A stretch of DNA of 33,502 bases from Parvibaculum sp. (lineage in GTDB: Bacteria > Pseudomonadota > Alphaproteobacteria > Parvibaculales > Parvibaculaceae): contig JACIYQ010000215.1 of assembly GCA_014359855.1 (NCBI GenBank), positions 1-33,502 of the forward strand, in the 5' to 3' direction. Shown one piece after another: positions 24,976 through 32,261 of the stretch (position 1 is its first letter; each line of letters opens with the position of its first letter). The notes beneath the pieces were generated by a model, which saw nothing but the letters and a program-made list of their open reading frames with translations, was not told the origin of the DNA and ran no database searches. The translations under genes and the position numbers were made by a program.

Positions 24976-24988
24976 GGAGCGAGGCTCC
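24976..24988. terminator. Short hairpin between convergent traD and nuclease genes
   Basis: GGAGC-GAG-GCTCC (24976-24988) lies 1 bp after the traD stop in the 32-bp gap before the convergent nuclease stop. It lacks a T run, so a termination role is tentative. Confidence 0.25.
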
Positions 24989-25006
24989 GCCTCTGACTGG
25001 TGACAA

Positions 25007-27361
25007 TCAGGGGCGCACGTGAACGCCAACCTTCATTGGAAGCCGCAAACGATCCGCAAACCGGGCGTCGAGCTTGCCGGATATCTCGCCGAAATAGGCG
25101 CGATCATCTTCGAGAACAGACAAGATTGTCTGCGTTTGAGCGGTAAGCGCCGCGATCAGCCGTTCAAGCGGACCTCGTAATGCACCCGCTTTCTTGTGCG
25201 AGAGGACTGCCGTCTGCGCGGCCTTCGCCGCCCAATTCGAGAGCGCAAGATATTCAAGCACTCGCTGTTGCTCGGACTCATCCGGCTCAACGGTCAGGCT
25301 TTGCAACGCCCTTGTCGCGCCGAAATGCTGTAGCAGCAATCGACCGATCAGACGCGGCCAGTCGTAACCTTCCGCCGTATATACGGGAAGGATTTGCGAA
25401 GGTGAGAATGAACCCGATAGGGGCTGCGCGTGAGAGAGAATGATCTGCATGAGCGCGCGAAGTCTGACCATCTCCGATGTCGTGATCTTCTTTTCCGAGA
25501 GTGCCTTGCACCGAGTCTCGAAAGCGGTGACGGCCTCTTGAAACTTCTTGGCGGTCGCGCGGCTTTGCGCCGAAAGTGATCTGGTTGGGGATGCTCTTTC
25601 CGTGCGCGCGTTACCGCTTCGGTCATCATCTGCCGATTGCGGTTCTGTGGTTCGGAAATCTATCGCACCAAGAGCATCGATGTCCTCATCTTCCATGCCT
25701 CTCAAATCAGGGCCGACCAAGCCGATCATTTGATTAAGACAGACGCTCATCAAACTGGCCGCGCTATCGTGGCGACTATTCAGATATAGCCCGAACGATT
25801 TGCCTTGCGCGTTCGCATGGGTGCGCGCACGGATAAAATCATCGTATGAAAGGACTTCATATGTCGGCGGCGCAGCATCGGGGGCTTGCGACTTGGCTCG
25901 CGGCGTTTGGTCGGGCTGGCTTGCGCGATCTTCTTCCTCCAACGCTTCGAGCTGATTGAGCGTTTCGATCAGAACCAAATCTTCGTGGATGGATTCCACG
26001 AGCGTATCCATCAGCCGCCGCTTGCGCCCGCGTTGCGCAGGCAAGGTTGTCACGGCGAGATAATCAAGGTCGACGATTTGGACCGGGGCCGACATCGCGC
26101 CGTCCGCGAATGCCACGATGCCATATTTGGGACGCTGGGCGTCGGGCGAAACCACGTAGCTCGCCGAACTGCCGTTCGATTCCATCTCCGCCAAAGCTAA
26201 TCCATCGCGGTCATAGAGTTGGATCGTCGCCGGGGCCGCCGACGACGCTGCCGGGGTGGTCCATGACAATTTCCCCGCCTGCAATATCAAGGTGCCGCCA
26301 TCTATCGAAGGCTCCGCCTCCTTGGCCTCCTCGAATGATTGCTGAAGCTCCGCGAGTTGATCGCCCTCAATGCGGGCATCTTTATAATCCGCCAGTCCCA
26401 ATGCTTCCAAGGCTGCACCGCGCGGAACGCGCTTGTAGATTCCTGCTTCCGCATTTCCGTGGGCTGCCGGTCCCATCAAGGCCGGGAACGTGCAATTCAT
26501 GCTGCCGGAAATCACATGGTCCCAGCGTTCACCGTGGACGACGATGAGCTTTGCATGAAGGAATCGGCTCTCCGCGTGCGCGCTGACATCGAACAAAGAC
26601 GTATCTGAAAGTCCCGACAGCGCAGCTGAGGGGAAACCGTTTGCATCGCTCTCGATCAGAATATCAGTGATGGGATTTTCGAGCGCCGCGCGGAGCCGTG
26701 CCAATCCTTCAAGCCGCACGTCCCAATAGGGCGACACGATGACAAGCCGTTCAATCGGATCATCGCCTATGGATGCGATGATCTGATCGAGGCAATTGAT
26801 CTCCGGGCGGTCGAACAAGAGATTGAGTTCTGCCGTTCCCGCTCTATCGAACGTGTGATCGAAATTATCATCACGCAACCATGAAGCGAATCGCAGCGCC
26901 CGTTGCAGGCTGATCGGAAACCATTGATCGTCCAGCGGCACATAGCGCCGAAAATATCCAAGCGCGCTTTTGAAAAACTTCGCGTTCTCCTGCGTCTCCG
27001 GCGAATATGAGATGCTGGCGATCTGCTCCTTGTTACCGCCAAGGCCGAGAGCGGTCAGGTTTGCCGAACCTACGGTCAACCGACCTTTGGTCTCGCCGAT
27101 CAACATCGTAATTTTGGGATGGAAAGCGCCCGGCGCGTCGGCCTTGATGAGATGGTAGCTGGTTCCGGCAAAGCGCGGCGGTCCAAACTCCGAAAAAGCC
27201 TGATTGAGCATCCCCCTATCGGCGAGGACGGTGATGTTGCGACATCCGGCACCTCGGAGCTTCGGAAACGGTATATCCTCAAAGGCGAGCGATCCGAACG
27301 CATAGGTCGTCATGAACGCCGAATGGAATCCGCCTTCGCCAAACGCTTCAAAATACTTCAT
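25007..27361 (-). CDS. Large double-HKD phospholipase-D-fold protein, probable nuclease
   Basis: A 784-residue protein with two complete PLD-superfamily motifs in the N-terminal 310 residues. The first is H81/K83 (FHPKITMLIG) with GSANLT (98-103) and a trailing NKE. The second is H269/K271 (FLHAKLIVVHG) with GSMNCT (286-291) and NAE. Two HKD motifs in one chain make one active site, as in BfiI-like nucleases and helicase-associated PLD proteins. Residues ~340-530 look beta-rich then acidic/proline-rich; the last ~200 are helical (KKFQEAVTAFETRCKALSEK). No helicase or ATPase motif is present, which sets it apart from DISARM-type or helicase-fused PLD proteins. Its ATG overlaps the stop of the upstream gene (ATGA). 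I infer a defence nuclease; the substrate is unknown. Base composition looks less GC-rich than the core genes. Confidence 0.8.
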   Translation of the reverse strand: MKYFEAFGEGGFHSAFMTTYAFGSLAFEDIPFPKLRGAGCRNITVLADRGMLNQAFSEFGPPRFAGTSYHLIKADAPGAFHPKITMLIGETKGRLTVGSANLTALGLGGNKEQIASISYSPETQENAKFFKSALGYFRRYVPLDDQWFPISLQRALRFASWLRDDNFDHTFDRAGTAELNLLFDRPEINCLDQIIASIGDDPIERLVIVSPYWDVRLEGLARLRAALENPITDILIESDANGFPSAALSGLSDTSLFDVSAHAESRFLHAKLIVVHGERWDHVISGSMNCTFPALMGPAAHGNAEAGIYKRVPRGAALEALGLADYKDARIEGDQLAELQQSFEEAKEAEPSIDGGTLILQAGKLSWTTPAASSAAPATIQLYDRDGLALAEMESNGSSASYVVSPDAQRPKYGIVAFADGAMSAPVQIVDLDYLAVTTLPAQRGRKRRLMDTLVESIHEDLVLIETLNQLEALEEEDRASQPDQTPRAKSQAPDAAPPTYEVLSYDDFIRARTHANAQGKSFGLYLNSRHDSAASLMSVCLNQMIGLVGPDLRGMEDEDIDALGAIDFRTTEPQSADDDRSGNARTERASPTRSLSAQSRATAKKFQEAVTAFETRCKALSEKKITTSEMVRLRALMQIILSHAQPLSGSFSPSQILPVYTAEGYDWPRLIGRLLLQHFGATRALQSLTVEPDESEQQRVLEYLALSNWAAKAAQTAVLSHKKAGALRGPLERLIAALTAQTQTILSVLEDDRAYFGEISGKLDARFADRLRLPMKVGVHVRP

Positions 27362-28896
27362 GCGGTCGCCATCTCCGCGCGGCCGCGTTCCGTGATTCCG
27401 TTCTCATCAATGAGGCTGATGTCGCGCAAATACCGGAGCGCCTGATCCAGCCGCGGGCTGCTTGGCGAAACCCGAAAGTGGCTGCGGTAACGTAGCTGCC
27501 CTTCTTCCGGCTCCATGTGGAAGGTGTATGCCTTCTGGTTTCGGAATTTGCGGGACGCGACCCACATATGGCGCTTTAGAATCCGCTCGCGGATCAAATC
27601 CGCGATCACGCGGCTCGCCGAAACTGCACGAGCGCGATCGAGAAATTGCACTTCCGTCCGTAGCGACTGAAAATAATCCGCGCCGCTTAGCGCCTCCTCG
27701 ATCAAATTCGTGGCCGCCGATGACCTGTCATAGAGGATCGCGATTAGTGATACGGCGAGGCGCACCTGTTCTGCCGTTTCACCTTCCTCCATCGCGGACA
27801 GCATGGCCTGAGCATGTTCGCGCGCCGCCGTTGCTTCATCGGCAAGGCCAAACGAAAAATCCTCCCACGTTTGATCGCCCGCAATTTCAGCGAAGCCGAT
27901 CAGTCCGTCTGTGAGGTCGGCAAGAGTCATCCGGCGTCGTGGCGCTGTTTCTAACAAGGTCAGCGCGGCTGACAGGATCGCCTCATAGGCAAGACGCACA
28001 AGATCGCAGGCTTGATACAGAAACCAGAGATGCGGAACCTCGCGGGCGTTGCCGCCCTGCAAATTCGGCACGTTCTCAAACCAATGCCATTTCACCTGCT
28101 CGGCGCGCGGGATCGAGCGCGAGGTCGCGACTACATCGAGGAGCATTTGAAGCGTGCTGCGCCGCATCCTATCCGTCTCGCTGCGCGTGTCGCTCTTCCC
28201 CAACAGAATCTCTGTCAGCAAAATATGCTCATCGCTGTCTTGTTTGAGCTGGTTCGGCTTCATGGCCTCGAACGATTTCAGGGATGGCAGAGCGATTTTC
28301 CCGGCTGCCACCACTTCAAAGAACTCATCCGCTGTTGCGCCAAGCTCCCGCGAAAAAGCGTCCGCCAACTTCAAGGCAACATCGGAACACACAGGATTGG
28401 GGTTTGGATGGCCCGCACCGGGGAAATGAATCAGTCCCATTTCCGACATTTGCGTTGCGTAAATCGCGCCGAACGCGCCGCCCTTGTTTCGCAGATAGCG
28501 CAGACTCTCATCGGTATTGGGATCGGCACCGACGCTGAAATCTATGATTGCCGCTTCACTGGATTGGGCGCGCGCGTCGCTCAGCGTTCGGTTGGCCCAG
28601 TCGGACCCCGTAATGCCCAATTCGCTTTCGCCGTATGTGCAGATAAGCGCGAAAAGCGCCTCGCATCGGCGCTGAAACTTTCGAAACTCATTGGGATCAG
28701 AATGTCTGATCTTTTCTTCGTAGTGTCTCAGTATGAAGGGAAAGAACGAGTAATAGCGATAGCGCAGCGTGATCGTGCTGATCCCCGGCACAATTGACTG
28801 ATAGATGACTTCTATTGGCCGCTGCATGCCGAGCGGGTCGAGGCCACTGTCTTGACCGAGTTCGGTCCATTCTGGAAATCCATACCCTAAGTCCAT
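27358..28896 (-). CDS. Unrecognised 512-residue partner of the PLD nuclease
   Basis: I do not recognise this protein with confidence. It begins MDLGYGFPEWTELGQDSGLD. Residues ~32-70 (VPGISTITLRYRYYSFFPFI, then LRHYEEKIRHSD) faintly recall the N terminus of the DUF6361 family. The middle is mostly helical. The end (LDQALRYLRDISLIDENGIT, ERGRAEM) looks like a winged-helix DNA-binding unit. There is no Walker, nuclease or HUH motif, signal peptide or membrane segment, so it is probably a soluble sensor or specificity subunit. It overlaps the nuclease gene by 4 bp, implying coupled translation and a joint function. A GGGCGG site lies ~9 bases before the ATG. It starts 83 bp after the AbiEii stop on the same strand. 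Confidence 0.75.
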   Translation of the reverse strand: MDLGYGFPEWTELGQDSGLDPLGMQRPIEVIYQSIVPGISTITLRYRYYSFFPFILRHYEEKIRHSDPNEFRKFQRRCEALFALICTYGESELGITGSDWANRTLSDARAQSSEAAIIDFSVGADPNTDESLRYLRNKGGAFGAIYATQMSEMGLIHFPGAGHPNPNPVCSDVALKLADAFSRELGATADEFFEVVAAGKIALPSLKSFEAMKPNQLKQDSDEHILLTEILLGKSDTRSETDRMRRSTLQMLLDVVATSRSIPRAEQVKWHWFENVPNLQGGNAREVPHLWFLYQACDLVRLAYEAILSAALTLLETAPRRRMTLADLTDGLIGFAEIAGDQTWEDFSFGLADEATAAREHAQAMLSAMEEGETAEQVRLAVSLIAILYDRSSAATNLIEEALSGADYFQSLRTEVQFLDRARAVSASRVIADLIRERILKRHMWVASRKFRNQKAYTFHMEPEEGQLRYRSHFRVSPSSPRLDQALRYLRDISLIDENGITERGRAEMATA

Positions 28897-28979
28897 TCAA
28901 ACACCGCCCTTTTTGTTCTTCGTTATATCGCTGAACTATGGTGTCGGCGCAGGAAGGGAAAGCAAGCGTTCGAGGACGG

Positions 28980-29840
28980 CTAGACTCCAAACCGTTCCCG
29001 CATTTCCCCGGCTTTCGCCCATTCGTCACCGGGTATCAGGTCGATTAGTTCGTTCATCACTTTGACGAAGGTGGCCTTGAGCGTCTCGTCGTTTAGCGCC
29101 TTGGCGCGATCTGTCTGAAGCAGCGGGCGCATGTCGGTGAAGAAGGTTGGATTGGCGAGTTTCTGGAACATGCGCTGCTGCGCCTCGGCCCTGGAAATCG
29201 TCACCTCCGACTTTTCAAGATAGAGCCGGAAACATTCGATGATCCGGGTCGTGTTCAACCCCTCGAACACGGTGAGCGCGTGATCGAGGTCGAACAGATC
29301 GCGGCCCTTGTTACGCTGAAGCAACGCCCGCAGCTTGGTCGCCAGCATTTCCTCCCGCGAGAAGGTCGGAATCGCCGCCTCGCCGGTGAACCACGGGTTT
29401 TCGATGCCGAACGGAATCTCGATGGGGGGATCGTAGGCTTCCCGCTCGCGCGTGTTGATTTCGACCTTGAGGTTGATGCGCGCATCGGCGGGCTCGCCTT
29501 CCGCATCGACGCGAAAGCGGAGTTTGGGAGCGACGGGGCTTGGACCGGACTTTGCCTTGCCAAGCCACGGTTCCAGTACGGTGCGAACACCGTCGAGGAC
29601 TGGCCCAATCGGGCCGGCGGTCGTCCGCACGAGGTCTATATCTTCCGAATACCGCAGCGGCGCCGGGAAATGCAGCTTGTTGAGCGCCGTGCCGCCACGG
29701 AAGCGCAGTTCGCCGCGCAGGAACGGATCGGAGAAGATGGTGACAAGCGCGCGGCTGATGATGAGGTCTTGCTCGACCTGCCGCTGGCTTGCCCACGGCG
29801 CGACGCGGCTCCAGGCGGTGATGTAGTCCTGCGGGATCAT
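28980..29840 (-). CDS. abiEii: AbiEii/AbiGii-family nucleotidyltransferase toxin
   Basis: A 286-residue toxin of the type IV abortive-infection system AbiE. The polymerase-beta-like nucleotidyltransferase core shows RFRGGTALNKL (G49-G50) and RYSEDIDLV (D67, D69 as metal ligands), then INLKVEIN and the C-terminal motif ATKLRALLQRNKGRDLFDLD. Members of the family transfer nucleotides to targets such as tRNA and stop growth during phage infection. All core residues are present. It overlaps the antitoxin gene by 4 bp (ATGA at 29837-29840), the standard order with antitoxin first. Confidence 0.92.
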   Translation of the reverse strand: MIPQDYITAWSRVAPWASQRQVEQDLIISRALVTIFSDPFLRGELRFRGGTALNKLHFPAPLRYSEDIDLVRTTAGPIGPVLDGVRTVLEPWLGKAKSGPSPVAPKLRFRVDAEGEPADARINLKVEINTREREAYDPPIEIPFGIENPWFTGEAAIPTFSREEMLATKLRALLQRNKGRDLFDLDHALTVFEGLNTTRIIECFRLYLEKSEVTISRAEAQQRMFQKLANPTFFTDMRPLLQTDRAKALNDETLKATFVKVMNELIDLIPGDEWAKAGEMRERFGV

Positions 29841-30664
29841 TCGTCGATCTCCGGCGGTCGGCGAACAATCACGCGCCAGTGGTCATCGCGTTCGGACGGC
29901 GGCGGCGACAAATCGGGATCGCCAGCCTGTTTGGGATCGAGTTCGACCCACGGCAGCGGCCCGCGCGCCGAGAGCGCCGCGAACATCGCGTCCGCTATCT
30001 GCGGATGCCCCAGCCTTCCGAGCAGATGCCCAAGGCGTTGCACCACCGCTTTCTCGAAGGCACCCGACAGGGAGGCGAGCTTTTCCGGTTGCAGCCGTTC
30101 GGCAAGCTCGGAGAGCACCGTCGCGATGTTGTCCAGGCCCGCGCCGGATTGCGGGTAGCGCACCAGATCGAGCGCCGTGAGTTCCGGCGAGGACAGCTTC
30201 ATATAGCCCGATTGCGTCTTGCGATCCTCGATCCCCGCCGCCACCGCCGCCATGTCCTTGCGGTAGGAAAAGACGATCCGCGTCCGTCCGGCCTCGATGT
30301 CGGGCAGGAGCTTGTCCGTGACGACCTGAAATTCCATGACGGCCTGATGGGAAGCGCCGTGAGCCGTCGCCGCGGCCAGCAGCCCCACATAGTAGGGCCG
30401 TTTTTCGTGGCGCATCAGGGCGTCGATGTACCACTCAGGCGGCGGCGCTCCCGTCGTGGCGTGCTGTGGCGGTACGACCACGTAGAAGCCGCGCCGGGGC
30501 CGGATGAGTTGGCCGCGCCGCTGTAATCGCTCGGCGGCGTCGAGGAATGCGCCCCGACTGATGCCGATCTCCTTCTGCGCCTCATCCGCAGAAAAGACTC
30601 CCCGGCCCGCAGCAAGCAGGCCGGAAGCGTAGGAGGCCAAGGCTGATCGTTCGACTCGAATCAT
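29837..30664 (-). CDS. abiEi: AbiEi-family antitoxin and transcriptional autorepressor
   Basis: A 275-residue antitoxin. The N-terminal winged helix spans about residues 22-66 (GVFSADEAQKEIGISRGAFL, LQRRGQLIRPRRGFYVVVP). The antitoxin domain follows, with WYIDALMRHEKRPYYVGLLA and TKQSGY-like MKLSSPELTALDLVRY. In studied AbiE systems the winged helix binds inverted repeats in its own promoter, and the antitoxin neutralises the toxin without a stable complex (type IV). The ATG at 30664 is only 5 bp from a good -10 box, so the mRNA may be leaderless. The promoter carries two dyads of the sort this protein should bind. Confidence 0.92.
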   Translation of the reverse strand: MIRVERSALASYASGLLAAGRGVFSADEAQKEIGISRGAFLDAAERLQRRGQLIRPRRGFYVVVPPQHATTGAPPPEWYIDALMRHEKRPYYVGLLAAATAHGASHQAVMEFQVVTDKLLPDIEAGRTRIVFSYRKDMAAVAAGIEDRKTQSGYMKLSSPELTALDLVRYPQSGAGLDNIATVLSELAERLQPEKLASLSGAFEKAVVQRLGHLLGRLGHPQIADAMFAALSARGPLPWVELDPKQAGDPDLSPPPSERDDHWRVIVRRPPEIDE

Positions 30665-30669
30665 ATGTC

Positions 30670-30698
30670 ATTATCCGCCCTTAGCGCGGAATCTTCAA
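30670..30698 (-). promoter_or_regulatory. abiE promoter with operator in the spacer
   Basis: On the minus strand TTGAAG (-35, 30698-30693), a 17-bp spacer and GATAAT (-10, 30675-30670) precede the abiEi ATG by 5 bp. The dyad CCGC-N7-GCGG (30675-30689) fills the spacer, so a bound repressor would block polymerase. A start 6-7 bp after the -10 would coincide with the ATG. Confidence 0.7.
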
Positions 30699-30759
30699 TA
30701 TGACTCTATGATCGGATCATCCTTAAAAATCCGCTTTCAGGGCGGGTTTTTCAATATGA
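30673..30759. repeat. Duplicated 31-bp promoter-operator unit
   Basis: Two direct copies (30673-30703 and 30729-30759, 56 bp apart) match at 24 of 31 positions. Both keep CCGC-N7-GCGG and the sequence TTCAATATGA. The distal copy also has TTGAAA, 17 bp and GATTTT, a weaker promoter. They are likely the two binding sites of AbiEi. Confidence 0.75.
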
Positions 30760-30873
30760 TGCTGCGGCAGCTCCGGTCCCCGCTGCCCACCGCAAGGATG
30801 GACGTCACCATTATCTTCCCTGATTTTCTCCGATCTTCTATATACTTCTCCAACCACGAGTCACGGCAGGCGC

Positions 30874-31071
30874 ATGACCGACGAAATCCTGACGATCCGG
30901 GAGGTGGCGGAACTTCTCAAGATCAATGAGAAGACCGCCTACAAGCTCGCCTCGGCAGGCAAGATTCCTGGCTTCAAGGTCGGCGGATCGTGGCGATTCC
31001 AGCGGCAGGAAATCGCAAACTGGATAAAGCGTAAGGTTGAGGAACAGCAGGGGGGCAGCGGGGGCGCATGA
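30874..31071 (+). CDS. Excisionase-type helix-turn-helix protein
   Basis: A 65-residue DNA-binding protein: LTIREVAELLKINEKTAYKL forms the helix-turn-helix and GKIPGFKVGGSWRFQRQEIA the wing, as in the excisionase/MerR-like family. Its ATG at 30874 follows GGCAGG. It overlaps the start of the restriction-subunit gene by 4 bp (ATGA at 31068). Small proteins of this type are often found just before hsdR in EcoEI-like type I restriction loci, so it may regulate that operon. A TATACT box at 30841-30846 could be a -10, but no good -35 is seen. Confidence 0.8.
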   Translation: MTDEILTIREVAELLKINEKTAYKLASAGKIPGFKVGGSWRFQRQEIANWIKRKVEEQQGGSGGA

Positions 31072-31502
31072 CGAACGAAGCCGACACGTGCCGAAAATTC
31101 GTCGTGCCCAAGCTGCAATCCGCCGGTTGGGATAGCGACCCTCATTCCATCGCCGAGCAGCGCACCATCACGGATGGCCGCGTCATTCCCGTGGGCAAGG
31201 GTTTTGTCCGCAAGCCACCCAAGCGGGTTGATTACCTGCTGCGCTTTACGCGGGATTTTCCGCTCGCCGTGGTCGAGGCCAAGGCCAGCTACAAATCAGC
31301 GACCGATGCCGTGCAGCAGGCCCGCGATTATGCGGAAATCCTCGACCTCAAATACGCCTACGCCACCAACGGCGCCGAGATCATCGAGATCGACTATTTC
31401 AAGGGGACGGAAACGCGCGTTGCCGACTTCCCCACACCTGATGACCTTTGGCGGCGCTATGGCTCGTCGAAAACTGTCACCCATGTCTCCGAACACCTGT
31501 AA
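31068..31502 (+). pseudogene. Type I restriction R subunit (HsdR) truncated after its nuclease domain
   Basis: The first ~134 residues match the N terminus of EcoEI-like HsdR (KFVVPKLQSAGWDSDPHSIA, PPKRVDYLLRFT, LAVVEAKASYKSATDAVQQA). The PD-(D/E)xK nuclease residues are visible as D55 and E70-x-K72, with the Q-x3-Y box Q84/Y88. Full HsdR has about 800-1000 residues, including the DEAD-box translocase. Here similarity stops near 31473, and the last ten codons (TVTHVSEHL) read through an IS end. No hsdM or hsdS is visible, so restriction activity is lost. Confidence 0.85.
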
Positions 31503-31524
31503 CCCTTGTCTCCGGTCCATACAC
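31474..31524. mobile_element. Isolated IS end resembling the IS481 family
   Basis: Two 17-bp direct repeats 23 bp apart, TGTCACCCATGTCTCCG (31475-31491) and TGTAACCCTTGTCTCCG (31498-31514), resemble the double terminal repeats of IS481-type elements. The segment joins hsdR directly to a truncated IS4-type transposase, and no IS481 transposase is present. The family assignment is from memory and tentative. Confidence 0.45.
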
Positions 31525-32063
31525 CTCGACGGGCATGGCCTTTGCGGCGGTGACGTCGTTGACTTTGGCTGCCGTCACCGCCGCATAGATCGGCCGCTCG
31601 GCGCCTGCGTCATAGATGACATGGACCTTGGCACCGCAGGCCCTGGCCGAGAAGCGCGCCCAGCCGCTCCCCTGGCCGCTCAGGCGGACGCCGGTCGAGT
31701 CGATGAGATAGACAGCCTCGTCGACGGCACGGCGCAAACCCCGTTGCGCGCCGGCGACCATGGTCGCGAACAGCTCGCCGAACACCGCCGAGGAACGCCG
31801 GGCGTTGGTATCGGCAAGCGTCGAGCGCGAGGCCGGCTTCGCCCCACATGATAGAGCCGCGCCGCATGGCTCTCCAGGCCGCCGGCGATCTCCCGCAGGC
31901 TCGCCGCACCGGAAAGCTGGCCGTAAAGCAGTGCGATGAACTGGCTCCGGGTCGAAAGACGGCGAACATGCTTGTCGGCCCCGTGCTCCGCCACCAGCCG
32001 GTCGAAAACAGCCCACGGAACATGCTTCAAGAGATCGTGGAAAACGCTATTGTGATGCCGCAC
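31525..32063 (-). pseudogene. IS4-family (DUF4372-type) transposase, frameshifted and truncated
   Basis: Starting near a GTG at 32063, RHHNSVFHDLLKHVPWAVFD, RRLSTRSQFIALLYGQLSGA and SLREIAGGLESHAARLYHVG match the N-terminal part of IS4-type transposases. A one-base loss in the C run at 31842-31845 shifts the frame; the match resumes as AKPASRSTLADTNARRSSAV, then LIDSTGVRLSG (first catalytic Asp) and GAKVHVIYDAGAERPIYAAV. It ends at TAAKAMPVE (31525), before the remaining DDE residues. It is inactive. Confidence 0.8.
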
Positions 32064-32165
32064 GGTGTTGGCTCCGATTTTGTGTCCAGGAGACGCGCAA
32101 ACGTCTGAACACAAATAGAATCAACACCGTGCAGCCAGTCCAGAAATCTAAACCGGACAGCAGTG
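31525..32165 (-). mobile_element. Truncated IS4-family insertion sequence
   Basis: The element keeps its transposase-start end, marked by the 17-bp terminal sequence TAAACCGGACAGCAGTG (32149-32165), whose exact inverse lies at 33361-33377. The other end has been lost at ~31525, where IS481-like sequence takes over. It carries a broken transposase. Confidence 0.65.
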
Positions 32166-32170
32166 CACTT

Positions 32171-32236
32171 GTTGCCGGGATCCATTGGCCTCTGGCTTTG
32201 CTGTGGGGTGGATTGGGAATAAATCCCGGGATGACA
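32171..32236. repeat. Alphaproteobacterial REP palindrome
   Basis: CCGGGATCCATTGGCCTC and GGTGGATTGGGAATAAATCC, ending CCCGGGATGACA, follow the familiar intergenic REP layout (GGATCCA arm, GGTGGATTG arm, GGGATGAC end). It lies between the IS4 end and the 3' end of the kinase gene. Its left arm appears cut by the IS at 32165. Confidence 0.5.
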
Positions 32237-32261
32237 TTTTTGTTTTGGCGAGGGCTTTGCC

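Larger units (their letters stand above)
19363..31474. mobile_element. guaA-integrated mobilisable island with defence cargo
   Basis: The block begins straight after the guaA stop and contains integrase, AlpA-type regulator, TraA relaxase, candidate oriT, TraC-like and TraD proteins, then defence-type genes. The transfer part copies the traA | oriT | traC-traD order of Ti plasmids but stops where traG would follow; no mating-pair genes exist. It is therefore best described as an integrative mobilisable element or its remnant. The right edge is the hsdR break at ~31474, where IS debris begins. The true end may have been lost to those insertions. Confidence 0.7.

Noticed and set aside
31840..31850. 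Programmed frameshift in the IS4 transposase
   Set aside because: The C4 run lacks a slippery heptamer with a following structure, and the gene is also truncated, so a one-base deletion in a dead gene is simpler.
32200..32235. Possible attR (GGTGGATTGGGAATAA resembles the sequence around the guaA stop)
   Set aside because: The similarity is short and gapped, and the segment is better explained as a REP palindrome.
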